64,000 nucleotides of DNA from Desulfosediminicola flagellatus. Its GTDB lineage: Bacteria; Desulfobacterota; Desulfobulbia; Desulfobulbales; Desulfocapsaceae. A model generated the notes under the pieces. The model saw only the letters and a program-made list of their open reading frames with translations, had not been told where the DNA came from and made no database searches. A program made the translations under genes and the position numbers. How positions within the stretch are numbered: the first letter of the stretch is position 1; every line of letters starts with the position of its first letter. The stretch covers positions 3,145,489 to 3,209,488 of the forward strand of contig NZ_CP050698.1 in NCBI RefSeq assembly GCF_005116655.2. Direction: 5' to 3'. Shown here one piece after another: positions 56,007 through 63,881 of this stretch.

Positions 56007-57050
56007 ATGAATATTATTACCCCACTTCAATCAATTAACCTCCCAGGGAAAACCAGTCCACAGGTCCCCACAGAAGGACGATCTCCTTTACAGATTCAAC
56101 CGGGACAGCTATTAAAAGCGCTCGTTGTAGAGGCACGAACCGACAATAGCATTCTTCTAAAGATTGGAAATAATGAACTCGTAGCAAAATCTGAAGTACC
56201 TCTGAAGCCTGGTCAACAACTTCAGCTACAAGTCACCTCAACCTCGCCACAACTCCAGCTCAAAATCGTAGGCGATACCGTAAACCAATTTCTAGGACGC
56301 TCACTCACTCTAGTCGGTAACACTATAGATATCAAAGCACTCTTCCAATCATTACAACAACCATCATCTCTATTCGATAGCCTCAGCCTGAACAGCAAAC
56401 AGTCACTTGAGAGCTTTTTTTCACTCCAGCAAACTAACCTTGCCTCAGGTAACGGTGGTAATGTCGTAAAACAAATGATCGATAACCTCGGACTCTCTTT
56501 TGAGAATGCCATAGCACGAGGTGATACAGGCAAGGCGGCATTAACTCTGAAAGCTTCGCTCATCGAAATACTCTCTTCGTTTGCCAAGGGAAGTCAGCCT
56601 TCTGAAAATGCCAACCGCCTTCTTTCAACGGTCGAATTCTTCCAGCTGGCGCAACTGCATGCAGACAGTAGTCAGCAATTTATCTTCCCGCTTCCGCTAT
56701 CATTTCTTGAACAGGGTTTTCTGCTTATCGATAGAAATACAGACGATGAACAAGGCAACGGAGACTACGATAACCAGGAATACCGGTTTTCACTTCACAT
56801 CAAAATGACCGAGCTTGGAAATATGCAAATAGATTTTTTCCACAGCACGGAAGGACTCTTTATTCGCTTTCATACAGACTCAAAAGAAAAAGCGGAATTT
56901 ATTTCATCATTTAGTGATCAACTCAAAGAAGCCATTACTGATACACCGATACTCGGATTATCATTTGCCACTGACGCAGAAGATCCTGCGACAGAACTAG
57001 CCCGCCTGATTGTACCTGAAGGCAAATCGGTTCTCAACACTACTGCATAA
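56007..57050 (+). CDS. Second FliK-like hook-length-control family protein
   Basis: The 347-residue protein starts with 'IQPGQLLKALVVEAR' and 'VPLKPGQQLQLQV', a beta-rich domain typical of divergent FliK-like proteins. It ends in a hook-length-control-type domain (about 255-340), 'YRFSLHIKMTELGNMQIDFF' then 'GLFIRFHT'. It lacks the long low-complexity ruler of the first FliK. It is followed two bases later by an FlhB C-terminal homologue, a common pairing. Its role, a second switch regulator or an accessory factor, is not established. Confidence 0.75.
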   Translation: MNIITPLQSINLPGKTSPQVPTEGRSPLQIQPGQLLKALVVEARTDNSILLKIGNNELVAKSEVPLKPGQQLQLQVTSTSPQLQLKIVGDTVNQFLGRSLTLVGNTIDIKALFQSLQQPSSLFDSLSLNSKQSLESFFSLQQTNLASGNGGNVVKQMIDNLGLSFENAIARGDTGKAALTLKASLIEILSSFAKGSQPSENANRLLSTVEFFQLAQLHADSSQQFIFPLPLSFLEQGFLLIDRNTDDEQGNGDYDNQEYRFSLHIKMTELGNMQIDFFHSTEGLFIRFHTDSKEKAEFISSFSDQLKEAITDTPILGLSFATDAEDPATELARLIVPEGKSVLNTTA

Positions 57051-57052
57051 AA

Positions 57053-57340
57053 ATGTCAGAAAGAAAAGGTCCTCAAAAGGCTGTTGCCATTATTTATGAT
57101 GATGCCGAATCTTCAGCACCGAAAGTTCTCGCCAGCGGCCAGGGACTTATTGCTGAGAAAATTATTGAAAAAGCTGAAGAAGCAGGCATTCATATCTATG
57201 AAGACCCCAACCTTATAGAGTTACTTGCAAAGGTGCCTGTAGGTGATGAAATTCCGGTTGAATTATACCAGACAGTCGCTGAAGTTCTCGCATTCGTGTA
57301 TCAGGTCAATGAGAAGTTCAAGAATAAGGTACGAAAATAA
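57053..57340 (+). CDS. Free-standing FlhB C-terminal-like protein (FlhX type)
   Basis: The 95-residue protein matches the part of FlhB downstream of the autocleavage site: 'KAVAIIYDD', 'IIEKAEEAGIHIYEDPNLIELL' (AGIHIYEDPNLIELL) and 'ELYQTVAEVLAFVY'. It has no membrane helices and no NPTH motif. Such proteins can partly replace the FlhB C-terminal fragment. It starts two bases after the FliK-like gene, so the two are co-translated. Confidence 0.88.
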   Translation: MSERKGPQKAVAIIYDDAESSAPKVLASGQGLIAEKIIEKAEEAGIHIYEDPNLIELLAKVPVGDEIPVELYQTVAEVLAFVYQVNEKFKNKVRK

Positions 57341-57488
57341 AATATGATCGCATTACAAATATTTACCTGTTTCTCAAGAGAACTCCCAACAACAACCAAT
57401 CAGAATTACGAAAAAAAGCGCGCAGATGCGATTTAAGGCATATGACCCACACATTAATGAGCGGTGAAATACCATAATCTAATTAAGC

Positions 57489-57701
57489 TCAGGCTGAATT
57501 CTTCAATCGTTGGATAATAATGAAAGCCAGAGCGGCTAATTCGTTACGGGATAAATCACCTTCAAGCTCTTTCAATCTTTTCTGGATTTTGGGGGATGCT
57601 TCTTTATCATCTTCAGCTAGCCGAATCGCCTCAGCCATTTGCTGTTCATTTATGCAGTGGACTGACTTCCCACCTAAAAGAGGAATAGGGTTAAGAGCCA
57701 C
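57489..57701 (-). CDS. Small uncharacterised protein overlapping the IscA-type gene
   Basis: I place the start at a GTG eight bases after an AAAGGAGG site inside the end of the IscA-type gene, giving 70 residues. An upstream open frame exists but overlaps IscA much further. The protein is helical and charged, with a C-terminal 'ELAALAFIIIQRLKNSA'. It is translationally coupled to the Fe-S gene by an 11-bp overlap. I do not recognise the family. Confidence 0.6.
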   Translation of the reverse strand: MALNPIPLLGGKSVHCINEQQMAEAIRLAEDDKEASPKIQKRLKELEGDLSRNELAALAFIIIQRLKNSA

Positions 57702-58053
57702 AGGTTGCGCCTCCTTTATCAAATGTTGGAAAACCGGAAAGGGTAAAACTTGCACCACAGCCACAGGATGATTCATTACTGCTGTTACTGAATCTGAAAC
57801 CTGCAGAGATAAGATCATCAGAATAATCTATTACAAGCCCTTTAAGAAACCCTATACTTTCCTCGTTTGATACTATACCGATATCTCCATCAGTCAGGAC
57901 AGTTTTCTCACCATCTAGTTTTTTATCATCAATCTCAGCATCATAGGTCATTCCTGCACAGCCACCTGATTTCACTAATATACGCAGGAATTTTTCACCT
58001 CCTGCGCCCTGTTGATGAAGAACCATTCTCGCTTTATCTGTAATCGTAAGCAT
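57691..58053 (-). CDS. IscA/HesB-type iron-sulfur cluster assembly protein
   Basis: A-type carrier proteins hold and transfer Fe-S clusters or iron. The 120-residue protein has the three expected cysteines: Cys32 in 'SGGCAGMTYD', and Cys97 and Cys99 in 'SSCGCGASF'. An extra Cys118 is near the C-terminus. The position is unrelated to the flagellar operons. Fe-S maturation would serve the cluster-rich neighbour NfnAB. No isc or suf genes are in view. Confidence 0.9.
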   Translation of the reverse strand: MLTITDKARMVLHQQGAGGEKFLRILVKSGGCAGMTYDAEIDDKKLDGEKTVLTDGDIGIVSNEESIGFLKGLVIDYSDDLISAGFRFSNSSNESSCGCGASFTLSGFPTFDKGGATCGS

Positions 58054-58331
58054 GTTATACCCTCATAGTTAGTGCCCCACCGAAAACCGCCAATTTCCCG
58101 TAATTGTTCGTTGGTCTCAAATTTTAATCTTCTAAATACTTAGTGTATTCAACTGCTTAAAATTCTCATCGCCTTGAACTTGAAAAAATTTGCAAATTTT
58201 CGTTCAAACACTCTTTTGACATTTCAAATCATATACAGAATACTCTGTTTGTAGGTGATACAATATGCCTTTTTTACCAAAGGGAAAGGGATGACAAATC
58301 TATTTTGTGCAAATGCTTACCATGAAGATGT
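58054..58331. other. Gene-free region upstream of the IscA-type gene
   Basis: This AT-rich stretch lies between the IscA-type start and the nfnB terminator, and must hold the leftward promoter of the Fe-S gene. I find no strong promoter match. A rightward open frame that runs from here into nfnB is a shadow. Confidence 0.4.
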
Positions 58332-58370
58332 AAAAAAAAAGCCTTCCGGAAGTACATCCGGAAGGCTAAA
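58332..58370 (-). terminator. Intrinsic terminator after nfnB
   Basis: GCCTTCCGGA and TCCGGAAGGC form a ten-pair stem with loop AGTACA, with a run of nine A on the + strand that gives the T run on the minus-strand transcript. Confidence 0.93.
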
Positions 58371-58395
58371 AAACTCGTACTATTTATGTGGTAGG

Positions 58396-59808
58396 TTACC
58401 AGCCGAGCGTCAGATAGTCGTGCATAGAGTTTGCAGCAGCACGGCCTGCACCCATAGCCAGAATAACAGTAGCAGCGCCGGTTACGATATCTCCACCAGC
58501 CCAGACACCTTTCATGGTTGTCTTGCCGTTTGCTTCATCAGCATCGATATTACCCCATCGATTCAGTTTAATATCAGGGGTCTCTGCAGTGAGTAGTGGA
58601 TTAGCACCGGAACCGACAGCAACAATACAAAGATCAGTATCAAGCTGAAATTCAGAACCTTCAATTGCTACCGGGCGACGTCTTCCGGAAGCATCCGGCT
58701 CACCAAGTTCCATCTTCAGACATTCCATACCAATCAGGCGACCATTCTCGTCACCAATATACTTAGTCGGGTTGGTCAGCAGAAACAGTTCGATTCCCTC
58801 TTCTTCAGCATGATGAATTTCAGCACCACGGGCTGGCATCTCATCACGTGAACGACGGTATACTATACGAACTTTTTCTGCACCAAGACGCATTGCAGTA
58901 CGTGCAGAATCCATAGCAACGTTACCTGCACCAAGAACTGTTACACTTTTTCCTTTTGGAATTGGCGTATCAACCTCAGGGTATTTGTAAGCCTTCATCA
59001 GGTTTGCACGTGTGAGATACTCGTTAGCAGAAAGGATGCCAACCAGGTTCTCGCCGGGAATGTTCATAAAACGCGGCAACCCTGCACCAACACCAACGTA
59101 GATAGCATCAAAACCCTGCTCGAATAATTCTTCAAGGCTCACAGTCTTTCCTACAACTGCGTTACATTCAACTTTAACACCAAGCCGCTCAAGAAAATTC
59201 ACTTCCTGGGCTACGATATCTTTTGGCAGACGAAATTCAGGGATACCATAAACAAGAACGCCACCAGGCTTATGAAATGCTTCAAAAATGGTTACATCAT
59301 GTCCTTTTACAATCAGATCGCCTGCTACGGTCAATCCAGAAGGACCGGAACCAACAACTGCAACTTTCTTACCGGTAGGCGCACCTACTGGCGGTGTCTC
59401 TCCGCTACCATTTTCGCGCTCATAGTCAGCACAGAATCTCTCAAGGTTACCGATAGCAACCGGCTCACCTTTTTTTCCGAGGATACAGAGACCTTCGCAC
59501 TGTACTTCCTGGGGACATACACGGCCGCATACTGCTGGCAATGCATTCTTTGTCCATAAGTTCCGGATAGCGCCGGTCATGTCACCCTGGCTGAGCAGAT
59601 CAATAAATCCCGGAATATCTACTCCAACAGGACAGCCCTGAACACAGGCAGGTTTTTTACATTGCAGACAGCGTGCAGCTTCTTCCTGAGCCATTTTCGG
59701 GGTATACCCGGTAGGTACTTCAAGGAAATTTCGAGCCCTGATTTGTGGCTCTTGTTCGGGCATCGCAATTCGTGGGTTCTTCACTTTCTTCGCAACTTTC
59801 TCGGCCAT
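58396..59808 (-). CDS. nfnB: NADPH-dependent oxidoreductase, NfnB / GltD-like large subunit
   Basis: NfnB is the FAD and 2x[4Fe-4S] subunit of the electron-bifurcating NAD-dependent ferredoxin:NADP oxidoreductase. It is also homologous to the glutamate synthase small subunit. The 470-residue protein has N-terminal cluster cysteines, 'CLQCKKPACVQGCPV' and 'CGRVCPQEVQCEGLCI'. The FAD-binding 'VAVVGSGPSGLTVA', a second dinucleotide fold 'VTVLGAGNVAMDSA', and C-terminal 'VWAGGDIVTGAATVILAMGAG' (GGDIVTGAATVI) are present. I use the ATG seven bases after GGAGG; an ATG four codons upstream would contain that site. Pairing with NfnA makes glutamate synthase less likely. Confidence 0.88.
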   Translation of the reverse strand: MAEKVAKKVKNPRIAMPEQEPQIRARNFLEVPTGYTPKMAQEEAARCLQCKKPACVQGCPVGVDIPGFIDLLSQGDMTGAIRNLWTKNALPAVCGRVCPQEVQCEGLCILGKKGEPVAIGNLERFCADYERENGSGETPPVGAPTGKKVAVVGSGPSGLTVAGDLIVKGHDVTIFEAFHKPGGVLVYGIPEFRLPKDIVAQEVNFLERLGVKVECNAVVGKTVSLEELFEQGFDAIYVGVGAGLPRFMNIPGENLVGILSANEYLTRANLMKAYKYPEVDTPIPKGKSVTVLGAGNVAMDSARTAMRLGAEKVRIVYRRSRDEMPARGAEIHHAEEEGIELFLLTNPTKYIGDENGRLIGMECLKMELGEPDASGRRRPVAIEGSEFQLDTDLCIVAVGSGANPLLTAETPDIKLNRWGNIDADEANGKTTMKGVWAGGDIVTGAATVILAMGAGRAAANSMHDYLTLGW

Positions 59809-59903
59809 TATTGCCTCCATATATAGAAACGATAGAACTCGCTACTTATTGTTAAGGTAATTGCAGTCGTTAACACCTTCGACTGTAGCTCGGCGCTGTA
59901 TAA

Positions 59904-60740
59904 TTACTTAGCATCCCGAATAGTGCAGTAGTCATTGTGGCACTGTTTCTCATCTTCCTGATATGCGCGCAGTCTAAGCATAAGCTCATCATAATCAACC
60001 TTATGGCCGTCAAATTCGGGGCCATCAACGCAGGCAAATTTTGTTTCGCCGCCAATGCTTACACGACAGCCGCCGCACATCCCGGTTCCATCAACCATGA
60101 TAGGATTAAGGCTCACCAGAGTCTCGACGTTATATTCCTTGGTGATATTACTGACAGCCTTCATCATAGGAACAGGACCAATGGCAACAACAAGCTTCAC
60201 ACCACCTTCTTCAAGAACCTCTTTCATTACTTCTGTAACAAAACCGTGATGACCGTAAGAACCATCATCAGTACAGATACGAAGGTCGTTACTTGCGCTT
60301 CTCATATGATCTTCCATCATCAGAAGACCTTTATTTCTAGCACCGATGATACAGGTAACATCGTTACCTACTTCTTTAAGCGCACGTGTAATCGGATGTA
60401 AAACCGCAACACCGGTTCCACCACCAACACAAACCACTTTACCAACTTTTTCAATGTGAGTGGCTTTACCGAGAGGTCCAATCACGTCCTGATAGCCCTC
60501 GCCAACTTTCAAGTCTCTGAAGAGGGCAGTTGATTTTCCTACAACCATATAAATAATTGTAATGGTGCCTTTTTCCGGGTCAGTATCTGCCATAGTCAGA
60601 GGAATACGTTCTCCTTCCTCGTTCGCCTTCAGGATTACAAATTGACCGGGTTTTGCTTTCTTCGCAATGAGAGGTGCATCAATTTCATTGAGAATCACCG
60701 TTCCTTCAGCCATCTCTTCACGTTTCACAATCTTAAACAT
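59904..60740 (-). CDS. nfnA: Ferredoxin-NADP reductase-like small subunit NfnA
   Basis: NfnA carries FAD, an NAD(H) site and a [2Fe-2S] cluster. With NfnB it couples NADPH, NADH and ferredoxin pools in the cytoplasm of anaerobes. The 278-residue protein has the FAD-domain start 'GQFVILKANEEGERIPLTMA' (FVILKANEEGERIPLT) and the nucleotide loop 'VVCVGGGTGVAVLHPI'. Its C-terminal cysteines lie in 'GTGMCGGCRVSIGG' and 'KFACVDGPEFDGH'. GGAGG lies just before the ATG. It is the promoter-proximal gene of the pair. Confidence 0.88.
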   Translation of the reverse strand: MFKIVKREEMAEGTVILNEIDAPLIAKKAKPGQFVILKANEEGERIPLTMADTDPEKGTITIIYMVVGKSTALFRDLKVGEGYQDVIGPLGKATHIEKVGKVVCVGGGTGVAVLHPITRALKEVGNDVTCIIGARNKGLLMMEDHMRSASNDLRICTDDGSYGHHGFVTEVMKEVLEEGGVKLVVAIGPVPMMKAVSNITKEYNVETLVSLNPIMVDGTGMCGGCRVSIGGETKFACVDGPEFDGHKVDYDELMLRLRAYQEDEKQCHNDYCTIRDAK

Positions 60741-61149
60741 ATTTTTCCTCCGGGTTGAAAAATACTATTGGGCTGAACATATTACTAACAGTTCAGTTTA
60801 TACATCAACACGAGCAAATCTGTTTACCTGCACGTAATTTAATGCGACACAATCTCTTGTGAGGCAGCAAATGCAAATTTTGATGACGAACGTACCGGGA
60901 GATAGTGAGATAATCAGTTTTCATCCCGATCTTCACGCTCTTATTACACCTGCCAACGCTTAGTCGATTTTCTGTGCTCTAGTCAAGGCAGAAAATCTCT
61001 TTTAGATAAATTAGTTATTTTATAATGCTCTATCAGGTTAGGCAAGACTTTGTTTTGTGCATACTAAACGTCTTGTGCCTCAAAATGTGGTTAATTTGTC
61101 GTCATTCTTCGTTTCAATTACGAAAAATAGCCCGTACGGGTAATACTCC
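60741..61149. other. Gene-free divergent region upstream of nfnA
   Basis: This region must carry the leftward nfnA promoter. A dyad CTGAAC-N12-GTTCAG (60773-60796) lies close to the nfnA ribosome site and could be an operator. I recognise no known regulator site, open frame or RNA in the rest. Confidence 0.35.
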
Positions 61150-61193
61150 TTGACCCATGGTACACATGTGTATCATATGGTTCATATGTGAAC
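61150..61193 (+). promoter_or_regulatory. Promoter with two palindromes, likely MarR operator
   Basis: TTGACC (61150-61155) and TCATAT (61173-61178) form a sigma-70-like promoter with 17-base spacing; TATCAT two bases earlier is an alternative -10. A perfect palindrome TACACATGTGTA (61161-61172) fills the spacer. GTTCATATGTGAAC (61180-61193), also nearly palindromic, lies just past the -10. Binding by the MarR-family protein encoded downstream would block transcription. Confidence 0.55.
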
Positions 61194-61276
61194 ATTCCCG
61201 TTGTCGTCTTGTAACTTACCAGATTGGCAGCCATCCTTAAACCGTTATCCTGTATTTTTGTGGAGGAAAATCCATT

Positions 61277-61723
61277 ATGAGTAAGCTCTACGAATTGTAC
61301 CAGGCAGTCGGCAATGATGCCTTTTCAAAAGAAATCTCAAAAATTGCACCATATTTCTCAACAATAGACCCAATGTTCGTTGATCTCAAACCGGGATACG
61401 CCGAGATCACCATGCCTAACAGTCCGAAAGTCCATAACCACCTCGGCACAGTACATGCCATAGCAATGTGTAATGCTGCAGAAATGGTTGCAGGACTGAT
61501 GACAGAAGTTTCGATTCCAAAAAATTATCGCTGGATTCCAATTGGCATGAACGTTAAATATCTCGCCAAAGCGACAACCGACCTTCGTGCGATTACAGTT
61601 GGGAGTGATATAAACTGGAAAAGTCCTGGCGAAAAAACAGTACCTGTCAAAATTACAGATACTCATGGGGTGGAAGTCTGTTTTGCCGAGATAACTGTTC
61701 TTATCAGCGAGAAACAGTCATGA
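61277..61723 (+). CDS. Hotdog-fold thioesterase-like protein (DUF4442/PaaI-like)
   Basis: The 148-residue protein has the hotdog-fold pattern: 'GYAEITMPNSPKVHNHLGTV' with the His-Asn-His segment, then 'IAMCNAAEMVAGLM' as the central helix. It probably acts on acyl-CoA or acyl-ACP thioesters; the substrate is unknown. A GTGGAGG-like site precedes the ATG. Its stop overlaps the ATG of the MarR regulator gene (ATGA), so the two form an operon that is probably autoregulated. Confidence 0.82.
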   Translation: MSKLYELYQAVGNDAFSKEISKIAPYFSTIDPMFVDLKPGYAEITMPNSPKVHNHLGTVHAIAMCNAAEMVAGLMTEVSIPKNYRWIPIGMNVKYLAKATTDLRAITVGSDINWKSPGEKTVPVKITDTHGVEVCFAEITVLISEKQS

Positions 61724-62202
61724 CTGAGATTGTGGCAGACTATATGCTTTTTTTTAAGCTCAATCTCTCCCAGAGAATTTTGCTTAAGTGGTCTGATCGA
61801 GAGCTAACCAGCCAGGTTGGTGCCACAACCACCCAGATAGCTGCAATCTTTTACCTCATGGGAAATGATGGTTGTCAGCTCGTGGACCTCAGTCGTGAAT
61901 TACTTCAGAACAAATCTGCAATCACCACCCTGGTTGAGCGGATGGTAAAAAATGATCTCATAATTAAAAGCCCGTCATCAACCGACGGTCGTGCCTCCCA
62001 TCTCTTCCTTACTGATAAGGGACGGAATATAGGTAAGAAAGCTATGCCGTACGTACTTGAGTACAATAGAGAATTAGTTAAAGGATTTTCCAGCACAGAG
62101 ACAGAGGTAATCAACCGCTTTTTCAATTCGATTATTCAGCGGTTTGAAACTACCCCCGACAACTATTTCAAACAGCAGATTGGCAATATAGCTGTCGATT
62201 AA
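61720..62202 (+). CDS. MarR-family transcriptional regulator
   Basis: The 160-residue protein has a winged helix-turn-helix with the family pattern: 'LVDLSRELLQNKSAITTLVERMVKNDLI' (LSRELLQNKSAITTLVERM), then the wing 'SSTDGRASHLFLTDKGR' (DGRASHLFLTDKG). MarR proteins are dimeric and usually repress their own operon until a small phenolic, lipid or CoA-type ligand binds. The double palindrome at 61161-61193 is its likely site. Coupling to a thioesterase-like gene hints at an acyl or aromatic ligand. Confidence 0.9.
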   Translation: MTEIVADYMLFFKLNLSQRILLKWSDRELTSQVGATTTQIAAIFYLMGNDGCQLVDLSRELLQNKSAITTLVERMVKNDLIIKSPSSTDGRASHLFLTDKGRNIGKKAMPYVLEYNRELVKGFSSTETEVINRFFNSIIQRFETTPDNYFKQQIGNIAVD

Positions 62203-62228
62203 TCAGCTGATTTGTATGCTAAAAAAGA

Positions 62229-62265
62229 AACAGCCGTGCAGGATCTATCCTGCACGGCTGTTTTT
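62229..62265. terminator. Bidirectional terminator between marR and the UROD/MetE-like gene
   Basis: AACAGCCGTGCAGGAT pairs perfectly with ATCCTGCACGGCTGTT. T runs on the right and A-rich sequence on the left serve both convergent genes. Confidence 0.95.
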
Positions 62266-62292
62266 ACGTATTTCCTACTGAAATAGTGGCAG

Positions 62293-63360
62293 TTACGAGA
62301 GCCTCTCCCTGATCTTTGCCGAAACATCACGTGTCAACTCAAGCACTTTAACGGCCTGCGCCCTGGTTACCGTTCCGGTTCCGCAACTCGGAGTGATAAA
62401 GCTCTGATTAAAAACTGTCTGCTGCGGAATACCGATAGCTTCGAGTTGAGCAGTCTGCTCAAACCACATATCAACAAGAGCGTCAACACTGGCTGTTTCA
62501 ATCAGCTCTGCATCGGTCGGCACTATTCCTGTTGCCAGGATACCACCTCGAGCAAAAAAATCTTTTATCTGATCACGATAGAGCACCAGACGATCGAAAT
62601 ACGAATATGCATCGTAGCTGACAACATCAACACCTGCATCAAAGAGCAGCGACCACTCAGTATTGCCGCAAACATGAACGCCTGTAAGTCCATTCTCAGC
62701 CTTAACAGCAGCGAACACCTCTGAAAAAATGTTGATAACATCTTCTTTGCTGATAGTGATAAATGCAGAGGTACCGAAACCGGACAGACCAGGCTCATCA
62801 AAAAACACAATAGAAGGCGTACTGATCTCAGCCATTTTGCGCGCCTGAAACTGCGCTTTGAGTGCCAGCATTTTTACCGCCGCATCACGAAGCTGCTCAT
62901 TATAAAAGATGGCGCGCCCTGCCTGATCAACAACGCCTGTACAGAAGGTGAATGGTCCGGTAATCTGGCCTTTAAGACCTTGCAAATCACTTTTCCGATC
63001 CTCTGCAATTTTCAGGAACTCAAAAAAGCCTTTTGCTACATCCGACGAAAGAGCAAATCTTGAATCTTCCAATGGTGCCCCGCCTTCTGTTACCATTAGA
63101 AATTCCTCAAAAAAAGCAAGAAAATCCATATCGAATTTTTCACCTTCACCATTAATAAACACCTTGCCATCACACTCATCAACACCCGGAAACCCAGGAA
63201 GAAACTGAGGGATCATCCCCTCTTCCTTAAATGCCGGCAATTGAGGCCAGATGGGAACTTCAGGCGTATGGTTAAAAATAAGCTCTGCAGCTTCTTTATG
63301 GTTATCAAGGGGAACACTTCCGATCAGAAGCGGGAGACAATTAGGGGTAAAATGAGACAT
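62293..63360 (-). CDS. UROD/MetE-like protein, possible methyltransferase
   Basis: The 355-residue protein has a TIM-barrel pattern shared by uroporphyrinogen decarboxylase and the catalytic half of cobalamin-independent methionine synthase. Likely zinc ligands are His and Cys in 'VHVCGNTEW' and Cys in 'TPSCGTGT' near the C-terminus. It has 'LKGQITGPFTFCTG' and 'FFDEPGLSGFG'. The MetE N-terminal folate half is missing. In anaerobes such short proteins can be corrinoid-dependent methyltransferases or folate-independent methionine synthases. No corrinoid protein gene lies alongside, so the methyl donor is unknown. Confidence 0.75.
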   Translation of the reverse strand: MSHFTPNCLPLLIGSVPLDNHKEAAELIFNHTPEVPIWPQLPAFKEEGMIPQFLPGFPGVDECDGKVFINGEGEKFDMDFLAFFEEFLMVTEGGAPLEDSRFALSSDVAKGFFEFLKIAEDRKSDLQGLKGQITGPFTFCTGVVDQAGRAIFYNEQLRDAAVKMLALKAQFQARKMAEISTPSIVFFDEPGLSGFGTSAFITISKEDVINIFSEVFAAVKAENGLTGVHVCGNTEWSLLFDAGVDVVSYDAYSYFDRLVLYRDQIKDFFARGGILATGIVPTDAELIETASVDALVDMWFEQTAQLEAIGIPQQTVFNQSFITPSCGTGTVTRAQAVKVLELTRDVSAKIRERLS

Positions 63361-63769
63361 CTTCTCAACCTTTTATTAATTCTTGATTTCTTGCGATTTA
63401 TTCAGACTAAACGAGTAATAATGGTAATATCACTCTCGGATTTGTCACGATGTTTTTACAGTGTCAAATGCATTATCACTGATTAACGAAAACCAGTTGA
63501 CCTACATATAAATAGGATCGCCACCCGGCTGCATGACGTTTTTCATCAATATTTGGACAGATAGCACAAAAGCCTAACTAATCAGGAAAAATTATTACTT
63601 GCCAAGAGCGCCGAAGTTACAGATACCTTCACATATTTGAAGAAATATTTTACACACCTGCCCTTTCCCTCTCCACACTCATTTGCTATTGTATGTTATG
63701 TATTTAATCACGCGTTTCTTTTTTCATGCATTTCATTTAGCTGTACGTAGCAACAATGGCAACTGAAGA
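63361..63769. other. Gene-free divergent region
   Basis: About 410 bp separate the UROD/MetE-like start from the structured leader of the last gene. It must hold promoters for both directions. I see no convincing promoter box, reading frame or repeat. Confidence 0.4.
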
Positions 63770-63874
63770 GGATGGTGAAACGGGCCATCCCCGTGCAACC
63801 ATCAGGTTTCAGCCCTCAAGTCATTACCAGAGTGGCACTGAAACTTCAAGAGAATGACTTTTTCAACCTTGAGG
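63770..63874 (+). promoter_or_regulatory. Structured 5' leader, candidate cis-regulatory RNA
   Basis: Three stems can form in order. The first is nested: GATGGT/ACCATC outside (63771-63776 with 63798-63803), a GAA/GCA internal loop, and ACGGG/CCCGT inside. The second is GGTTTCAG (63805-63812) with CTGAAACT (63838-63845). The third, TCAAG (63846-63850) with CTTGA (63868-63872), would mask the GAGG ribosome site. An alternative GGATGG/CCATCC pairing competes with the first. It does not match a riboswitch class I can name. Confidence 0.4.
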
Positions 63875-63881
63875 AAAATCT

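Noticed and set aside
58255..58596. A 113-codon + strand frame before and across the end of nfnB
   Set aside because: It crosses the nfnB terminator and overlaps the real gene on the other strand. Its product is low in coding character.
59809..59820. Upstream ATG for nfnB
   Set aside because: The four extra codons contain the GGAGG that serves the next ATG.
63833..63847. TGGCAC resembling a sigma-54 -24 box before the last gene
   Set aside because: The -12 GC is missing at the required spacing, and the bases lie in the arms and loop of the structured leader.
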